A stretch of DNA of 64,000 nucleotides from positions 29,134,258 through 29,198,257 of the forward strand of contig CM055817.1 in NCBI GenBank assembly GCA_029582265.1, in the 5' to 3' direction. The translations under genes and the position numbers were made by a program. The first letter of the stretch is position 1; the number at the start of each line of letters is the position of its first letter. Source of the stretch: Zoroaster sp. YZ-2022 (lineage: Eukaryota > Echinodermata > Asteroidea > Forcipulatida > Zoroasteridae). Shown piece after piece: positions 1 through 12,034 of the stretch. The notes beneath the pieces were generated by a model. It made no database searches, was not told where the DNA came from, and saw only the letters and a program-made list of their open reading frames with translations.

Positions 1-385
1 CGAAGTTTTAACAAAACGTTTGTGACGTACACAAAGGCAGATAATTTCTATGTACCGTGATACGCAGCGCAAGCCCCCATCATGCGGTCGGAAAACACAC
101 CGAAGGCAATGCTGACATTACGGTGTTATTTTAAGAAATAACAGAAACAGTTGAGTCAAAGTTCTGATCATTTAAAAAACTCAAAACAAGCACAGGCATA
201 ATGAGAAAGGTTTAATGTTTTTATGTTTGTCTTGCCAGGATTAGACACGATGTTTTTATTAATGCGGAAAATCACGGCATGTTTTCATGCCGTGAACACT
301 GAAACGGTGAGCATGGTGTGAACATGTCGTTTTGCACGGAAGTGGACTGGGTTATGCATGGGAGTATTATTAAATGGCCACTTAC

Positions 386-714
386 CCTGAGTCTTTCTCG
401 CTTTAAAAAACACCTCTCTTCTTCGTTGGAGCCTTCCCAGCCTTCTTACTTAGCGAAATTATCGTTGGAATTGCATCTGGTAGCAGCATGGCCTTATAAG
501 CTATACCGAACTGGCTGTGAAGGCCCCGTTCAAAGCATGTCTGCTCGAACTGTGCACTAAATGAGTATTCCGTCGGTCCCGACCACTTTGCTCTGGTCAG
601 CTTCACTTTAGTCGTCCAAATACGTCTGTATTTTGGATCAGACGGAAATCGGTGAAGACTAACACCGTCTTTGGTGGTGTTGCTGCAACCTGCAGCGACA
701 CACCTCGATGGCAT
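386..714 (-). pseudogene. THAP-domain exon, decayed, 5' part of a gene running off the left edge
   Basis: The reading frame from the ATG at 714 starts MPSRCVAAGC and has the THAP layout (C2CH zinc-dependent DNA-binding domain): the first Cys pair, a HRFP-type segment, a conserved Trp and a C-terminal AIPTI motif where AVPTIF is usual. THAP domains bind DNA in transcription factors and P-element-type transposases. The second half of the zinc site looks lost: where the family has C-x-x-H-F this frame reads FSAQF, so one Cys and the His are missing. The frame stops at 403 in a run of six T, but reading on in the next frame leads to a good donor (GTAAG) at 385-381, so the exon probably ended at 386 and the T-run is a frameshift. 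No next exon was recognised before the window edge. A pseudogene or domesticated-transposon fragment is most likely. Confidence 0.5.
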
Positions 715-1559
715 TATCAAAAAATAATAAGCTTCAAACCTGACAGAAAACATGAGGAAACATTTTCTCTTGCAACACTCTGCATGCAGTGGTACGCCGT
801 ATACGACGCATACTTGGGCAAGTGCTGTGGATCGCGGATCGGGAATCGCCTCAGTGTACGTCACGAATTTTATGTTAATAAGGGGGTATGGGCGTGTCGA
901 AGCGCACCCCCTAAATTTAAAAATTAATATTTTTATGGTATAAACGTGAGGGGAAAAATTTACAAATGACAATTATATGTTCCAGTAGGCATACTTTATT
1001 GTATACAATGAAAAAAACACCTGTTTCACAGGACCTTTAAAGATGTACCAAATAACCATTTTCTTTTGGCATATTGTAGCATAAAGACAAGGTTACAAGT
1101 AATTATATTATAAAATACTTTTGATTGTTGTAGCGTTGAGGAAAGTCCCGCCACTTCTCCCTGAAACACTGCCTTGTTTAGCATTTACAAAGAACTGTTT
1201 CCTTTGTCATATTTTTCTAACATTAACAAGCATCCACATATTTCTTTATACTTTTAAAACGTTGAACTTTTGTCCCACTGTGTTGTCTTTAGCATGAGTA
1301 CCTTCCCGCTAACACTTGATTTCCATGACCTTGCATAATTATTTGAAATAAATAATTAGCTATTACAAACTGCCTTCCAACCTTGATCTGCAGTAGACAA
1401 AAACAATCAACGTAATTAATATTTATAGATTTTGACCAGAAAATGCGGGTTTGCAACCGTTGGTACAAACTTGCCTTTCTAAAAAAAAAGGGGGAGGGGC
1501 CTTGATGTAGCTACTGTTGTGTTTGAACGTTGCACATACGCAAATAATCATATATATTA

Positions 1560-2508
1560 GGGGCCGTCCATAACGTACGTACGCACGAAATGCCGACTTT
1601 TTTTTACCCCCCCCCTCCCCCTGTACTCATGGCATACGCAGTGGCTCCAACCCCCCCCCTCCCCCCTGTACGCATACGCATTCCATATCTCTTTTTGACT
1701 TCTCAGACTACCTTATTCTAGTATCATTAAACGTCACAGTACACCTGCTGTAGTAGTATGATTCGCATGTCGCATCCAAAGACTGAAATAAATCACAAAA
1801 TGTTGACAGAAAAAAATTTGCAAACATTTTTATTAACGGACCAGGATGACTGATCTTGTGCTTCCGTTAGTTGCAACTGTTTCTTCTTCGTTGGATTTGC
1901 TTTTTTGTACATCTCCACAAGTTTAGCGTAGCGCCCTGAGTTGGAATTTCCCCCGGTACTAGCCATTCTGACCGTGTTTTTTATACGACAAAATAAATGC
2001 AGGCTTCAAGCCACTATTTTTTCAGTGTTTAACAAACAACTCATGCAGCCGTCGATTACATCACCATGGGAATATTTACAGGTACATCGTATACAGCTGT
2101 ACTACATTACATTGTGAGCGACAGCACGCGGGTGAAATTGATACATTGTATCAATCACCTGTACGTTTCCTGTGTACACTGCCGGTTTCATAGCAGTCTT
2201 TTTATTTTAGTAATGTTGTGGTCTATAGGCCGAAGTTGGCTGGCGGTAGCGCTGGGAAGATAAATTTACTTTTGGTTGGGGGTGAAGGGTACTGTGTTAT
2301 AACTGTTTTTCGATGCACAAAAGCTGGTCCTGGTAGTTATTTATATGAGATAGTACATTGATTTCATGATAATTCATTAAAAGCAAATTGTCGGTTTGCG
2401 TACGGTACGCATTGGCTTGGACCCCCCCTCCCCCCCTGTACGCATGGTGTACGCAATGTCAACAATCCCCCTCCCCCCTTCGTGCGTACGTACTTTATGG
2501 ACGGTCCC
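1560..2508. mobile_element. TIR DNA transposon (Harbinger-like MITE), 3-bp TSD TTA
   Basis: The left end GGGGCCGTCCATAACGTACG is matched inverted at the right end (about 31 bp including GTACGTACGCACGAA), and TTA flanks both ends (1557-1559 and 2509-2511). C-rich tracts with CTGTACGCAT words lie just inside each end. A 3-bp TWA duplication suggests PIF/Harbinger, which is an inference. Inside, a minus-strand frame from the ATG at 1966 to 1793 begins MASTGGNSNSGRYAKLVEMY and is lysine-rich. It may be the tip of a lost transposon protein, but I cannot assign it. Confidence 0.7.
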
Positions 2509-2511
2509 TTA

Positions 2512-3651
2512 TACTATAAAATGTGGATCGTTTAAACTTCGAGTTTGGCCAAAATACATCCTTGCAAGTAATGTACCATCCATGTACGTAATTCGTCGCA
2601 CTCGTGAAATGACGCACTATTACCTTTGGCTTAGCATTTCTCGGAAAAAATACAAAACTATGGCGTATTACTGGTTGCATAAACTTATCTAAGTCGTGCT
2701 TGTTACAAAAATAAAAATCACAGTGAAATTGTATGATTTACTGGAAAGTTAGTGTTTGTGAAAGTGGACAAAGTTGTTTAACCACTGATTATACTAGATA
2801 CAAATAGTAAGGGATTTACACGAACATGTGATTTTATTGTTCTATGCCGTCAATGAGCCGTTGTCTGTAGAAACCAAAATATATTAACGCTTTGCATTTT
2901 TAACCACAGATTTTTGCATCTGGTCAAAATCACCCACACACCCCGCACACAACGGTAAAACTCACACACGCTAGCTAGTACTCACACATGATTCAAAGTC
3001 ATCGCATATGAGAACGTAAGGTGATCACGGATGTGAAACTTCAGCGAGTTATTTACAAACATGGCAACCCCTCCGCCAGGTCTATGGGAGCGAGATGAAT
3101 GAACGAGGTGATAATTGTTCATATGAACATATAAGACGGAGGGGTTTCTTTAAGCCATGTCTCAGCGAAGCCATAAATAGAAAATGAATGATTGAGAGTG
3201 GACAGAAAATCCTGGATATCGTAAAAATTTCTACAGAGGCTCCTGGAATTCATGTAAAAAAAATTAAAGGTCACCTGTATATGAGAAACATTTAAGTTAT
3301 TAAATTGATCACACTCAAAGTATGAACAGCTATAGTATTATAATGAATATCATTATCAGGAGAGTTTGCACTAGCAAAATCAAAGGACATAACGTAAGCA
3401 ATTAATAAGACAAGGTTAAAACGATAAACAAATGCAAAAGGAGCAAAGTAAACAATTCATTATATTGGTTTAATACGAGACATAGAATGTGAAACGTAAA
3501 AAACGAGTTTAACAAAATTGCACATGAATTGCTTGAACAATAATAAAAACAAATACATAAAGCCAGAATTGAAAAGCAAAACAAACTGCGATTAGATGTA
3601 GTATCAAAGCAGAAAATCCCATATATAAACGGGAAGCAAGCAAAGAAAAGT
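2512..3651. other. No gene recognised; AT-rich spacer
   Basis: Both strands lack a convincing exon. There are short CACACAC-type tracts near 2935-2990. Nothing else stands out. Confidence 0.5.
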
Positions 3652-3724
3652 TGGCTAATGCCGGACTCGAACCCGCGACCTCTCGAATACCGTACGAGTG
3701 CTCTACCAACTGAGCTAACCAGCC
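3652..3724 (-). tRNA. tRNA-like sequence (probable tRNA pseudogene or SINE head)
   Basis: The reverse strand reads GGCTGGTTAGCTCAGTTGG with an A-box and, further on, GCGGGTTCGAGTCCGGC as the B-box/T-arm. The acceptor ends GGCTGGT and ATTAGCC pair (with G-T pairs) and an A follows. The anticodon stem CTCGT/TCGAG has one mismatch, and the 7-base loop ACGGTAT lacks the usual T at position 33, so the anticodon is uncertain (GGT by simple counting). The pol III promoter boxes are intact. A working tRNA is doubtful. Confidence 0.5.
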
Positions 3725-3729
3725 CCTCA

Positions 3730-4867
3730 AATTCAATGGATTTGTTGAAGCTTTCTTCAAGGCTGTCGATTCGTTTGTTAAGATTGGCGAATCTCCGTAA
3801 GCGCGTCTCTCACAAACTTCTGAAAATCCCTGTCGGTGTCCGGGGGATGGTTGTGGGCTGGCCCCGGGTTCTGAATAGAGCTTTTAGTGGTCGGTTGAGG
3901 TGACAGCGTAGGAGGTGCAAGGTCTGGTGATTTTGTTGGAGATTTTTTTGTTTTTTTCCTTCCAGCTGGCATATTGAGGACCAGATAATAAGTGAAGTTG
4001 GCAGAGATTGTTAAGGCAAAGGAGCTGAAATTTCACAGGGAGTCATCTTGAGAGCTCGAAAAATAACGTGTTCACATATTGGTGTTGGTGTTGGTTGTTG
4101 AAGCATTTTCATACACAGCTGTAAAAACGTTGGGCAACATGGGGATGGGTAAGGTTATTTACCCCAGAATTGGTCAGTATTCACCACAACTGTTTGACAA
4201 AAAAGTATCTAACATTGGGCAATGGTAAACCAACTGTGTAACCTGTTGATATGTTGACCAGCGTTGGGCAACATATCAACCGTGTTTGCCCAATATTCCT
4301 TACAGTGTAACATCAAGAACAAATATTGTGTTCACAACATTTCTAGTTTTCGCAGCAGGTTGTTAACAAGGTTCAATCAAAATTCAAAATTGATTTGACG
4401 TCACGTGACCCCTGATGAGGTCACAACTACGTCATTGTTCTTCAAAAAATGTTCGACCTAAGTTCTGTACATGATTTAAGTTTAAATTAGATTTAGATTA
4501 AATTTAATGTTTATTACAAAGTACCAGTTATATTGTGGACGTGTACAAAATCAATGGGATTAGAGTTAGAAAGAATGTCTGTAAGCAATGGACCAGGTAA
4601 GAACCAGAGCTGGTTCTGCAGGACCAGGTTACATTTTTTTTCTTCTTTTCAGATATTTCTATACTCAAATCTTTTTACAAATGTGCACAATCGTCCTGGT
4701 GACGATTTTTCAAACTTCCCAAAATTGTATCAATTTCAAACTTGCCTACGTGTTTAAAACTTAAACTGCTGCCTATAACAATGACGTCATGTTACGTCAC
4801 ACTTAAGTCATTGGTTGTCATGTTAGGAGTAAATTAAAATTAGGCCTATTTAAATTTTGTCTCAAGA
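3730..4867. other. No gene recognised
   Basis: There are repeated GTTGGGCAACAT-type words around 4120-4290 and TGACGTCA-like sites, but no supported exon or element. Confidence 0.4.
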
Positions 4868-5400
4868 GAATCACATGGGCTACAATCGTAATTCTTTTTG
4901 CAACGGGTTTGAAATATATTGAGGAATCGAAAACTTCTACATCATCATTAGAGCGATATGTTATACTTCAGGGTGATGCGAGCAAAGTTAATATATATTT
5001 AATCTTTTTTTTAATTGGAAGCTTGTAAAGAGCAAAATTGAAAGAACCACTAGGGATACAATCGTAGTTCTTTTTGCAAATGGTTTGAAATTTATTGACG
5101 AATCAAAAACTTCTACATCATCATTATAGGGCGATGTGTACGGAGCCCCTAAAGGGACATATGATGAAAACAAATTTATGTGCGAAGAAATAATTTGAGT
5201 TCTTTATTTCGTGCGCTCGAAATCATTTTGTGCTCACGAAATCATTTCGTGCACTCGAAATAAGTTATTTCGAGCGCATTTCGAGCGCACGAAATAAAGA
5301 ACTCAAATTATTTCTTCGCACATAAATTTGTTTTCATCACATGTCCCTTTAGGGGCTCCGTAGATGTGTTATACTTAAATTCAATATCGTGACTTACATG
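4868..5400. repeat. Local tandem duplication whose second copy is interrupted by a MITE
   Basis: The block at about 4868-4973 (TACAATCGTAATTCTTTTTG through ACTTCTACATCATCATTA) recurs at about 5046-5132 and resumes after 5363. The first copy keeps the uninterrupted sequence around GCGATATGTTATACTT, so it shows the empty site for the fold-back element at 5140-5362. Confidence 0.65.
5140..5362. mobile_element. Fold-back MITE, 7-bp TSD GATGTGT
   Basis: Near-perfect inverted arms of about 95 bp begin ACGGAGCCCCTAAAGGGACA and contain TTATTTCGTGCGCTCGAAAT. GATGTGT occurs at 5133-5139 and again at 5363-5369. There is no coding capacity. It is probably a short non-autonomous DNA transposon, and the 7-8 bp duplication would fit hAT. 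Confidence 0.75.
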
Positions 5401-5967
5401 TAATAGGCAACCATCGCATCTGGCGTATGGGTCTATAAGTCGGCCAAAAAGGCCAAAATTCCCTATAAATATCTAAACAAAAGGAAGAATCAAAATTAAC
5501 AAAAGAGTCGGACTCTACGGAAGCTCATCCTCCGTGTCATCCAGATGCTCTTATCTAAGCGGTCGCCTTAGGGGTTTAGTTTAAGAAGGTTTCGGCTTGG
5601 GCTGCTGTGAATCAACAGCTTCGGGATTACTTGTGAAAAACCCGCAAAGAAGTATTATTCCGTTGCAGCTGCATAAATGAATCCGTATTCATCTTGAACC
5701 AGGACACTGCGTCAATGCCCTGATCGTGACGATATTGAACCTTATAATGTTATCATCACATAGCCTGATTTCTCATGTTCAATTTGGGGGAGGGGTTACA
5801 CTTTACCGCCTTCCCCTTCGTTCATCGATTGATCAAGCCTACCCTTATCCCCCATTTTCGCTCCGGTCTGGAACTAAAACTAATAACTGATTTTAGTCAT
5901 GTGAGGGCGCTATGTTAGTTGAATGGTAACTTGCGATTTTGAAAAGTCAGTCGGCAAATTAGTTTCC

Positions 5968-6240
5968 ACCCCACCTCCAGCCTCACCCTCTCCCCAGCCT
6001 CACCCTCTCCCCCAGCCTCACCCTCTCCCCCAGCCTCACCCTCTCCCCAGCCTCACCCTCTCCCCAGCCTCACCCTCTCCCCAGCCTCACCCTCTCCCCC
6101 AGCCTCACCCTCTCCCCAGCCTCACCCTCTCCCCAGCCTCACCCTCTCCCCAGCCTCACCCTCTCCCCCAGCCTCACCCTCTCCCCCAGCCTCACCCTCT
6201 CCCCCAGCCTCACCCTTTCCCCCAGCCTCACCCTCTCCCG
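5968..6240. repeat. 17/18-bp C-rich minisatellite
   Basis: About 15 head-to-tail units of AGCCTCACCCTCTCCCC with one optional extra C. The open frame across it is a low-complexity artefact. Confidence 0.9.
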
Positions 6241-6326
6241 CCGGTTTGTTTTTATCAAGTTTACTTTTTGTTTCATAGTCTATCTGAATTGGCTAAATTT
6301 TAATGCAGCTCATGACATCAACTATT

Positions 6327-6925
<599 letters not shown>

Positions 6926-7695
6926 ATTTTGCCTGCACTTCATCAATTCCTTAAAATAGTATTTTCATTTAATTATAGCAAGCCACGCTATGGACCCGAT
7001 TTATGAAAAATAAATAAATAAATTATAAAGTACACTATGAATATCACTCTTGATTGTCGCTACAGTATTTTACAAGAATGTTCCCTTTCCAAATGCTAAC
7101 GGTGCTAGTTTGCAGATCGATTGACCCCTTTAATTGTAACAATTTGAGATTGAACAAATTAACACGGACGATGCATATTTTGTTCTGAGCTAGAAAAGCC
7201 ATTACCTTTTCGAGCAATCGCGCCCCCAAACAAAATATTAATAATTAAAAAATCAATCAATCAATCAGTCAAGTGGTAGGCCTATAAAACAAATAAAAAT
7301 TATTAGAGAACTCCAAAAATAATCATGGGCTTGATCTTTTCATTTTTTTTTTTTAACAGTTGACGGTAAATTCTACCTCCATGCCCTAACTTAGGCCTAC
7401 AGTTTTGTTTTCTTTTATTATTTTAAAATATATATTTAACAAAAATATAAATCAAGGAACTTTTATCCAATAAGGGCGTTCCAAAGAACTTGTTGGAACG
7501 TTAATCTAAATGTGTAAAACGTCAGGGTACACGATCTCCTGCAATTGTAGTGGACACCCTAACGTCAAGACCTGTTCTTTTAATGAGAGCAAGACAGAGC
7601 ACCCGTCTAATCTGTGTCGGGCATTCACTCGCAGCTTCGTGCCCTTCATTGGAACGCTTGGAATGTTTGTGAGATGATTATGTTTCCGGATTCAG

Positions 7696-7938
7696 CTGTC
7701 ATTGAAACTCAGGAAAAGCGACTCTTTTACCGGAAAACATAAGTTCTTCATTTCTTTGGGACGATCTCTGAGATTGTTGATTCCAGTCAGCACAAGGGTT
7801 TTTGTCAATATCCTGATTTGCTGCTTGACTATTATTAGTGTGCTGTGCCAGCCAGAGGCTAAAAGAAACGACAGAATGCCGACAACAACATACCGCACTA
7901 AGACTATTCATAGTATCTTGGATCCCGTCTCCCAACAG
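7696..7938 (+). CDS. Candidate internal exon with a signal-anchor-like segment
   Basis: Between an AG at 7694-7695 and a good donor (CAACAG/GTAACC, exon end 7938) lies an 81-codon open stretch with phase 0 on both sides. It encodes a basic stretch, a strongly hydrophobic run (VFVNILICCLTIISVLC), then a polar tail with KR and TYRTKT. This looks like a secretory signal or membrane anchor followed by mature sequence. No ATG lies upstream in frame before a TGA at 7675, so an earlier exon would be needed, and the upstream acceptor is weak. The protein is not recognised and a chance frame is possible. Confidence 0.25.
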
Positions 7939-8137
7939 GTAACCAGTATCCAGCTTAAATTATTAGGCTGATCAACGGAGAAATATCTTTTTTGGGGACG
8001 TTATATCCAACTTACAAGTACAATGTGGTGTATTAATACCTAAATTATAACATGGCACACCCCCTAGTGTGATGTGTTGCACATTTTCTCTTCATAATCA
8101 TGATTATCATGTTGGCATTTATTATATTATTACTAAT

Positions 8138-8800
8138 ATTAGGCCAAGAGAATGAAAGTTATAGATTTGCGTCCGGGAAATTTCGAAAACACATGAGGCT
8201 TTTTTTCATTATTCATTATTCATTATTTCCATTGATCATTAATAACAGCGCAATCACAAGGTGTTTCTTCTAATTTGACGTATTCTTAATCACTTTATGT
8301 ACATGCTTTCTACCTGCGAGAGAGAGAGGGAAGGGTGAAGGGTAAAAGAGGAGTAACAAGGAGAATTTTTGTCATTAAGACGTGCATCATTATACGTGCG
8401 GGCCGCACATACAGGCATAAGATACAAAGGCTCAACAGCAAACGTGTTGTGCATGTGAAGGCGGTACAGGTACAGTTGCAGGTGCGGCGCGGATCGGACA
8501 GAGTTTACCATACAGTTTTAGCGCGATGCGACCTTTTTTGTGAACGACGTACGCGGGACTACTAAGACTGTATTAAGAGAACATGTGCTAATGATTTATA
8601 ACACACATACTGGTGGACATTTGGTAAAAACTTCGTTTTACTGATGTGGATGATTTGGAACTAAATTTGTTTGGTGGAAATACCTTTTTGTGCAAATAAT
8701 GATTTTTTTTGGCAAATAATGAAAAATTTAGGCGGTAGCTTTCGGGACATGCGGGCGGTGGACGCAAATCTATGACTTTCATTCTCATGGCCTTATTAAT
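8138..8800. mobile_element. Short TIR element (non-autonomous)
   Basis: The left sequence GAGAATGAAAGTTATAGATT followed by TGCGTCC is repeated inverted at about 8757-8790 (GGACGCAAATCTATGACTTT), and a GGCC motif sits just outside on each side. The interior holds no convincing protein. The exact ends and TSD are not resolved. Confidence 0.5.
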
Positions 8801-10060
8801 TGCAAAAACTTGAGGTTTGTACTACATGTACATGTAAGTTAGCTTTTTATTTGGGTAGAATGTCATATCTGACCGCCACTTTTTCTCATTTAATATAACC
8901 AATAATGTAATCTTACCTACCCAGTAAGGTGGAGAACACATGGATGATGATGGACATATACTTCAAATTATTCAAGGATATTTGTTTCATTAAAAATCAG
9001 GCATTGTTGGTATACGATGACTTTCTCATTCATGTCAGTCTGATCTTGTCAACTCCACCATTAATGACCAACACGGTCAACTCATTGTACATGTACAGTG
9101 GCAACTATAATAAGATTCTTCTATTTTCTGAAGGGACAGATTTTTTAGAAAGGAAATAACGTCTGAAAACTATCATAAAAGTGGATTTTAAAGATAGTTT
9201 TCGCTTTCTGTACCCCTAAAAATCGAAAAAAAAATGTTTTAACTGGTTAGTGGTTGCCAAAAAAAATTCCCCAAAAATCCTTAAAAAGTGGCAATTGGAT
9301 ATGACATTCTTTCCTTTTTTATCAAACCACATTAAAAATTTAGCATTGGATAGAAAGTGTGGGGTGGGGGAGGGTGTTTTCCAAACGTTTCTTTATAATT
9401 ATAGTGCAGCAAACCCATATAATTATGTACATGTACATGTAGGCCACTACCAGGCAAATAAGACAAAGTCCTATAATTTGTTTATGGTACATGTACATGT
9501 ATGTGCCACATTCTTAGGCAACCCTGACAAAAATTTATAACCAGCTGGTCAGATTTACTTACTTTATAAACAAAAACTGTAAATTTATTAATTCTGAATG
9601 AGTTTCAACTGTGTCCATTGGCAATTTTTCCTAGTCGTTGAAGTGCGCCAGTTCAGGGAACTCCATAATATAGGGCCTAAAGTCTAGAACTACATGTACA
9701 TGTACATGTATATTGTAGAAATATCGTCAGTACCTACGTGTACATGTAGTTGCAAATTTGTTATCGTTACTCAATATTATCTTATAGAGTTACAAGCATT
9801 GTATTTTTCAGACCAGTTGATATACATGTACCTTGAAAAAATATAATAAACTAGAGGTATTGAGTTTGTAGAAAACAAACTGAAGGTGTTCGAGTGTGCT
9901 GGTGTTCGAGTGTGATGATGTCATCACCTAATAGTTGTTAAAAGACAAGAGTTACTTCAGGAGATATGAGTTTTTATAACATATAATTCAAATAACATAT
10001 ATAATGTGCTATACTGAATACATTAACTTCTGGTTCAGTCATCCCATATAATTTTAAAGA
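8801..10060. other. No gene recognised; many TACATGTACATGT words
   Basis: Self-complementary ACATGT words recur, for example near 9427, 9490, 9692 and 9740. No supported exon or element. Confidence 0.4.
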
Positions 10061-10420
10061 GTGCCATGGTCGAGCGGTTTAGCGCATCGGATTTGTGTTC
10101 TGATGGCTGAGTCGTCAGAATGTGGATTCAAATCCCAACCGCGACCATGGTCCTTGTGTCCTTGAGCAAGACACTTTACCATAATTGCTTCTCTCCACCC
10201 AGGGGTAAATGGGTACCTGTGAGGGCAGAGTTGGTTGTTGTTTGATAAGCCCTATATGCGCTGTAATGGCAGCAATTGAGCTGTATACTCCCCAGGGAGC
10301 TGAGATGGTTTCAGGAATAATTTATGAGCCTGATGAGTAGGGGTAATAATATAATGCGCCTTGAGCACCACTTTGGTGGATACGTGCGCTATATAAGTCC
10401 CCATTATTATTATTATTTTA
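10061..10420 (+). mobile_element. tRNA-derived SINE (family 1)
   Basis: A head GTGCCATGGTCGAGCGG with B-box GGATTCAAATCCCAACC is followed by the same body as the copy at 6331-6925 in the opposite orientation. It ends GTGCGCTATATAAGTCCCCA and a short ATT run. Confidence 0.85.
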
Positions 10421-10529
10421 AATTCTTCCAACTGTAAGTTCCGGTTCAAACTGTAAGTTCCGGTTCAATCATGTGATGTCATTCATACCTCACAAATTTT
10501 TTCCTCATATGGGTTTATTTGGTAAATTC

Positions 10530-10963
10530 ATCGGGCAAGCTCGGTGGTCGAGAGGTAAGACATCTGCACTAGTAAGCAGGAGGTCGTGGGTTCGAATCCC
10601 ACCCGAGTCGCCTGTGTAGTTTTTTCACAGACACTCGGAAAGCACTGAGCATACAGTGCTACATCATGTATACACACGTCGGTGTAGGGCAAAATTAAAT
10701 CAATTGTTTATCTCCCGACGCAAGAATTTCACCAATCTATATATATCGCGGAACCCGCTGCTACATGTATATAGGATTCTAGCCGGCCAATCGTCATCGG
10801 GCAAGCTCGGTGGTCGAGAGGTAAGACGTCTGCACTAGTAAGCAGGAGGTCGTAGGTTTGAATCCCGCCCGAGTCGCCTGTGTAGTTTTTTCACAGACAC
10901 TCGGAAAGCACTGAGCATACAGTGCTATACACACGTCGGTGTAGGGCAAAATTAAATCAATTG
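10530..10963 (+). mobile_element. Two tandem copies of a second tRNA-derived SINE (family 2)
   Basis: Copies at 10530-10706 and 10795-10963 share GGGCAAGCTCGGTGGTCGAG, the B-box GGGTTCGAATCCCACCC (slightly changed in copy 2), TTTTTTCACAGACACTCGG and the 3' end GGCAAAATTAAATCAATTG. A minus-strand tRNA-like relative lies at 48655-48760. Confidence 0.75.
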
Positions 10964-10979
10964 GTAAAATTCTGTCTAA

Positions 10980-11690
10980 TATTTTCTCAAGATAGCAAAA
11001 AGTTACTTTTTTTAAACATGCCGCTAGAGGGCGCTGTTAACAGCGATGACGTCACCAAATATATTTTTAAAAAGAGCAGATCTCACTTAACGTACAAAAA
11101 CATATAAACCCAGAATGTTTTTTTTTAATACACATGTACCCTTTCAGATTTGCGTCAATTTATAAAGAGCTTTTTAAACTTGAACCAGTTTACAGTTTGG
11201 ACCGGAAGTAAGGGTCAACAGGGTCAAGTCTGTGTATCAAATGTAGAGTCCTCCATGTTCTGTATGATTATGAAGGAATCAAGAAATTATCTATTGTGGT
11301 TCACGAGATATAAATTATTTACGTAATAATTCATCATGACGTCACAACGTTACCTGGAACTATATGTTAAGGTCTAACTATGTGTTAAGTGTTATGGTTC
11401 TTTGAATTCCGCAACTATGTTTTGGCTGTACAAATACATTTACAGAATAGTGATTCTGAATAGTTGCTCACTTAAACTTCCGGTTTCGATTGGAAGGAGA
11501 GGTCAGATTAGGGTCATATCTGTGCACGAAATGTGACATAGTTCAAGGTCTTTAAGATGATGAAAAGATTGTGAAAATATCTTCTGTGGTTCATGAGATA
11601 TAATTTTTTGAAATATTAAACTTTGATTTAGTGTAATTCGACATCTGATGACCTCACCATGACGTCACAACTTAGGATAAAATTACATGT
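10980..11690 (-). repeat. Interspersed repeat (family B) rich in TGACGTCA
   Basis: This stretch shares phrases such as AAACTTCCGGTTTCGA, the GTGACATAGTT...TCATGAGATATAA block and GATGACGTCACC with the repeat inside 58563-59470 on the opposite strand. There is no coding capacity and the element class is unknown. Confidence 0.55.
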
Positions 11691-12028
11691 TAAAGGTACA
11701 CACCGCCCTAAAAGTGCAAAAAAATGGGCTTGATAGAATGATAGATAATCATTTTTGGAAGGTTTTCTTCAAAAAACAAAATCCAGGTATCGTGTAATTA
11801 CCGAGAAATGTCCAAAAAACAACAATAAGGTCAAAGGTCACGTATACTCATTTCCAGTTGTCTACATGACCGTGAAACCTGTACGGCAATTGCCGATTGT
11901 ATTTAGACTGGTACCTCTGCATTGCACACCGTTGTGATTGTAACAAGAGGAACAAGGTTCCAGTCTGTACATTTTGTATCTGTTGTAAACACACGAACGA
12001 TCACAGAATTCCTGGATTCGATTGCAAC

Positions 12029-12034
12029 CACGTG
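12029..12034. repeat. Left 6-bp target-site duplication (CACGTG) of the Polinton-like element
   Basis: CACGTG immediately precedes the terminal AG of the left inverted repeat and recurs immediately after the terminal CT on the right. Six-base duplications are typical of Polinton/Maverick integration. The word is its own reverse complement, so alone it cannot be told from a 6-bp longer TIR. Confidence 0.7.

Noticed and set aside
3652..3724. Functional tRNA
   Set aside because: The anticodon loop lacks T33 and has a stem mismatch; kept only as tRNA-like.
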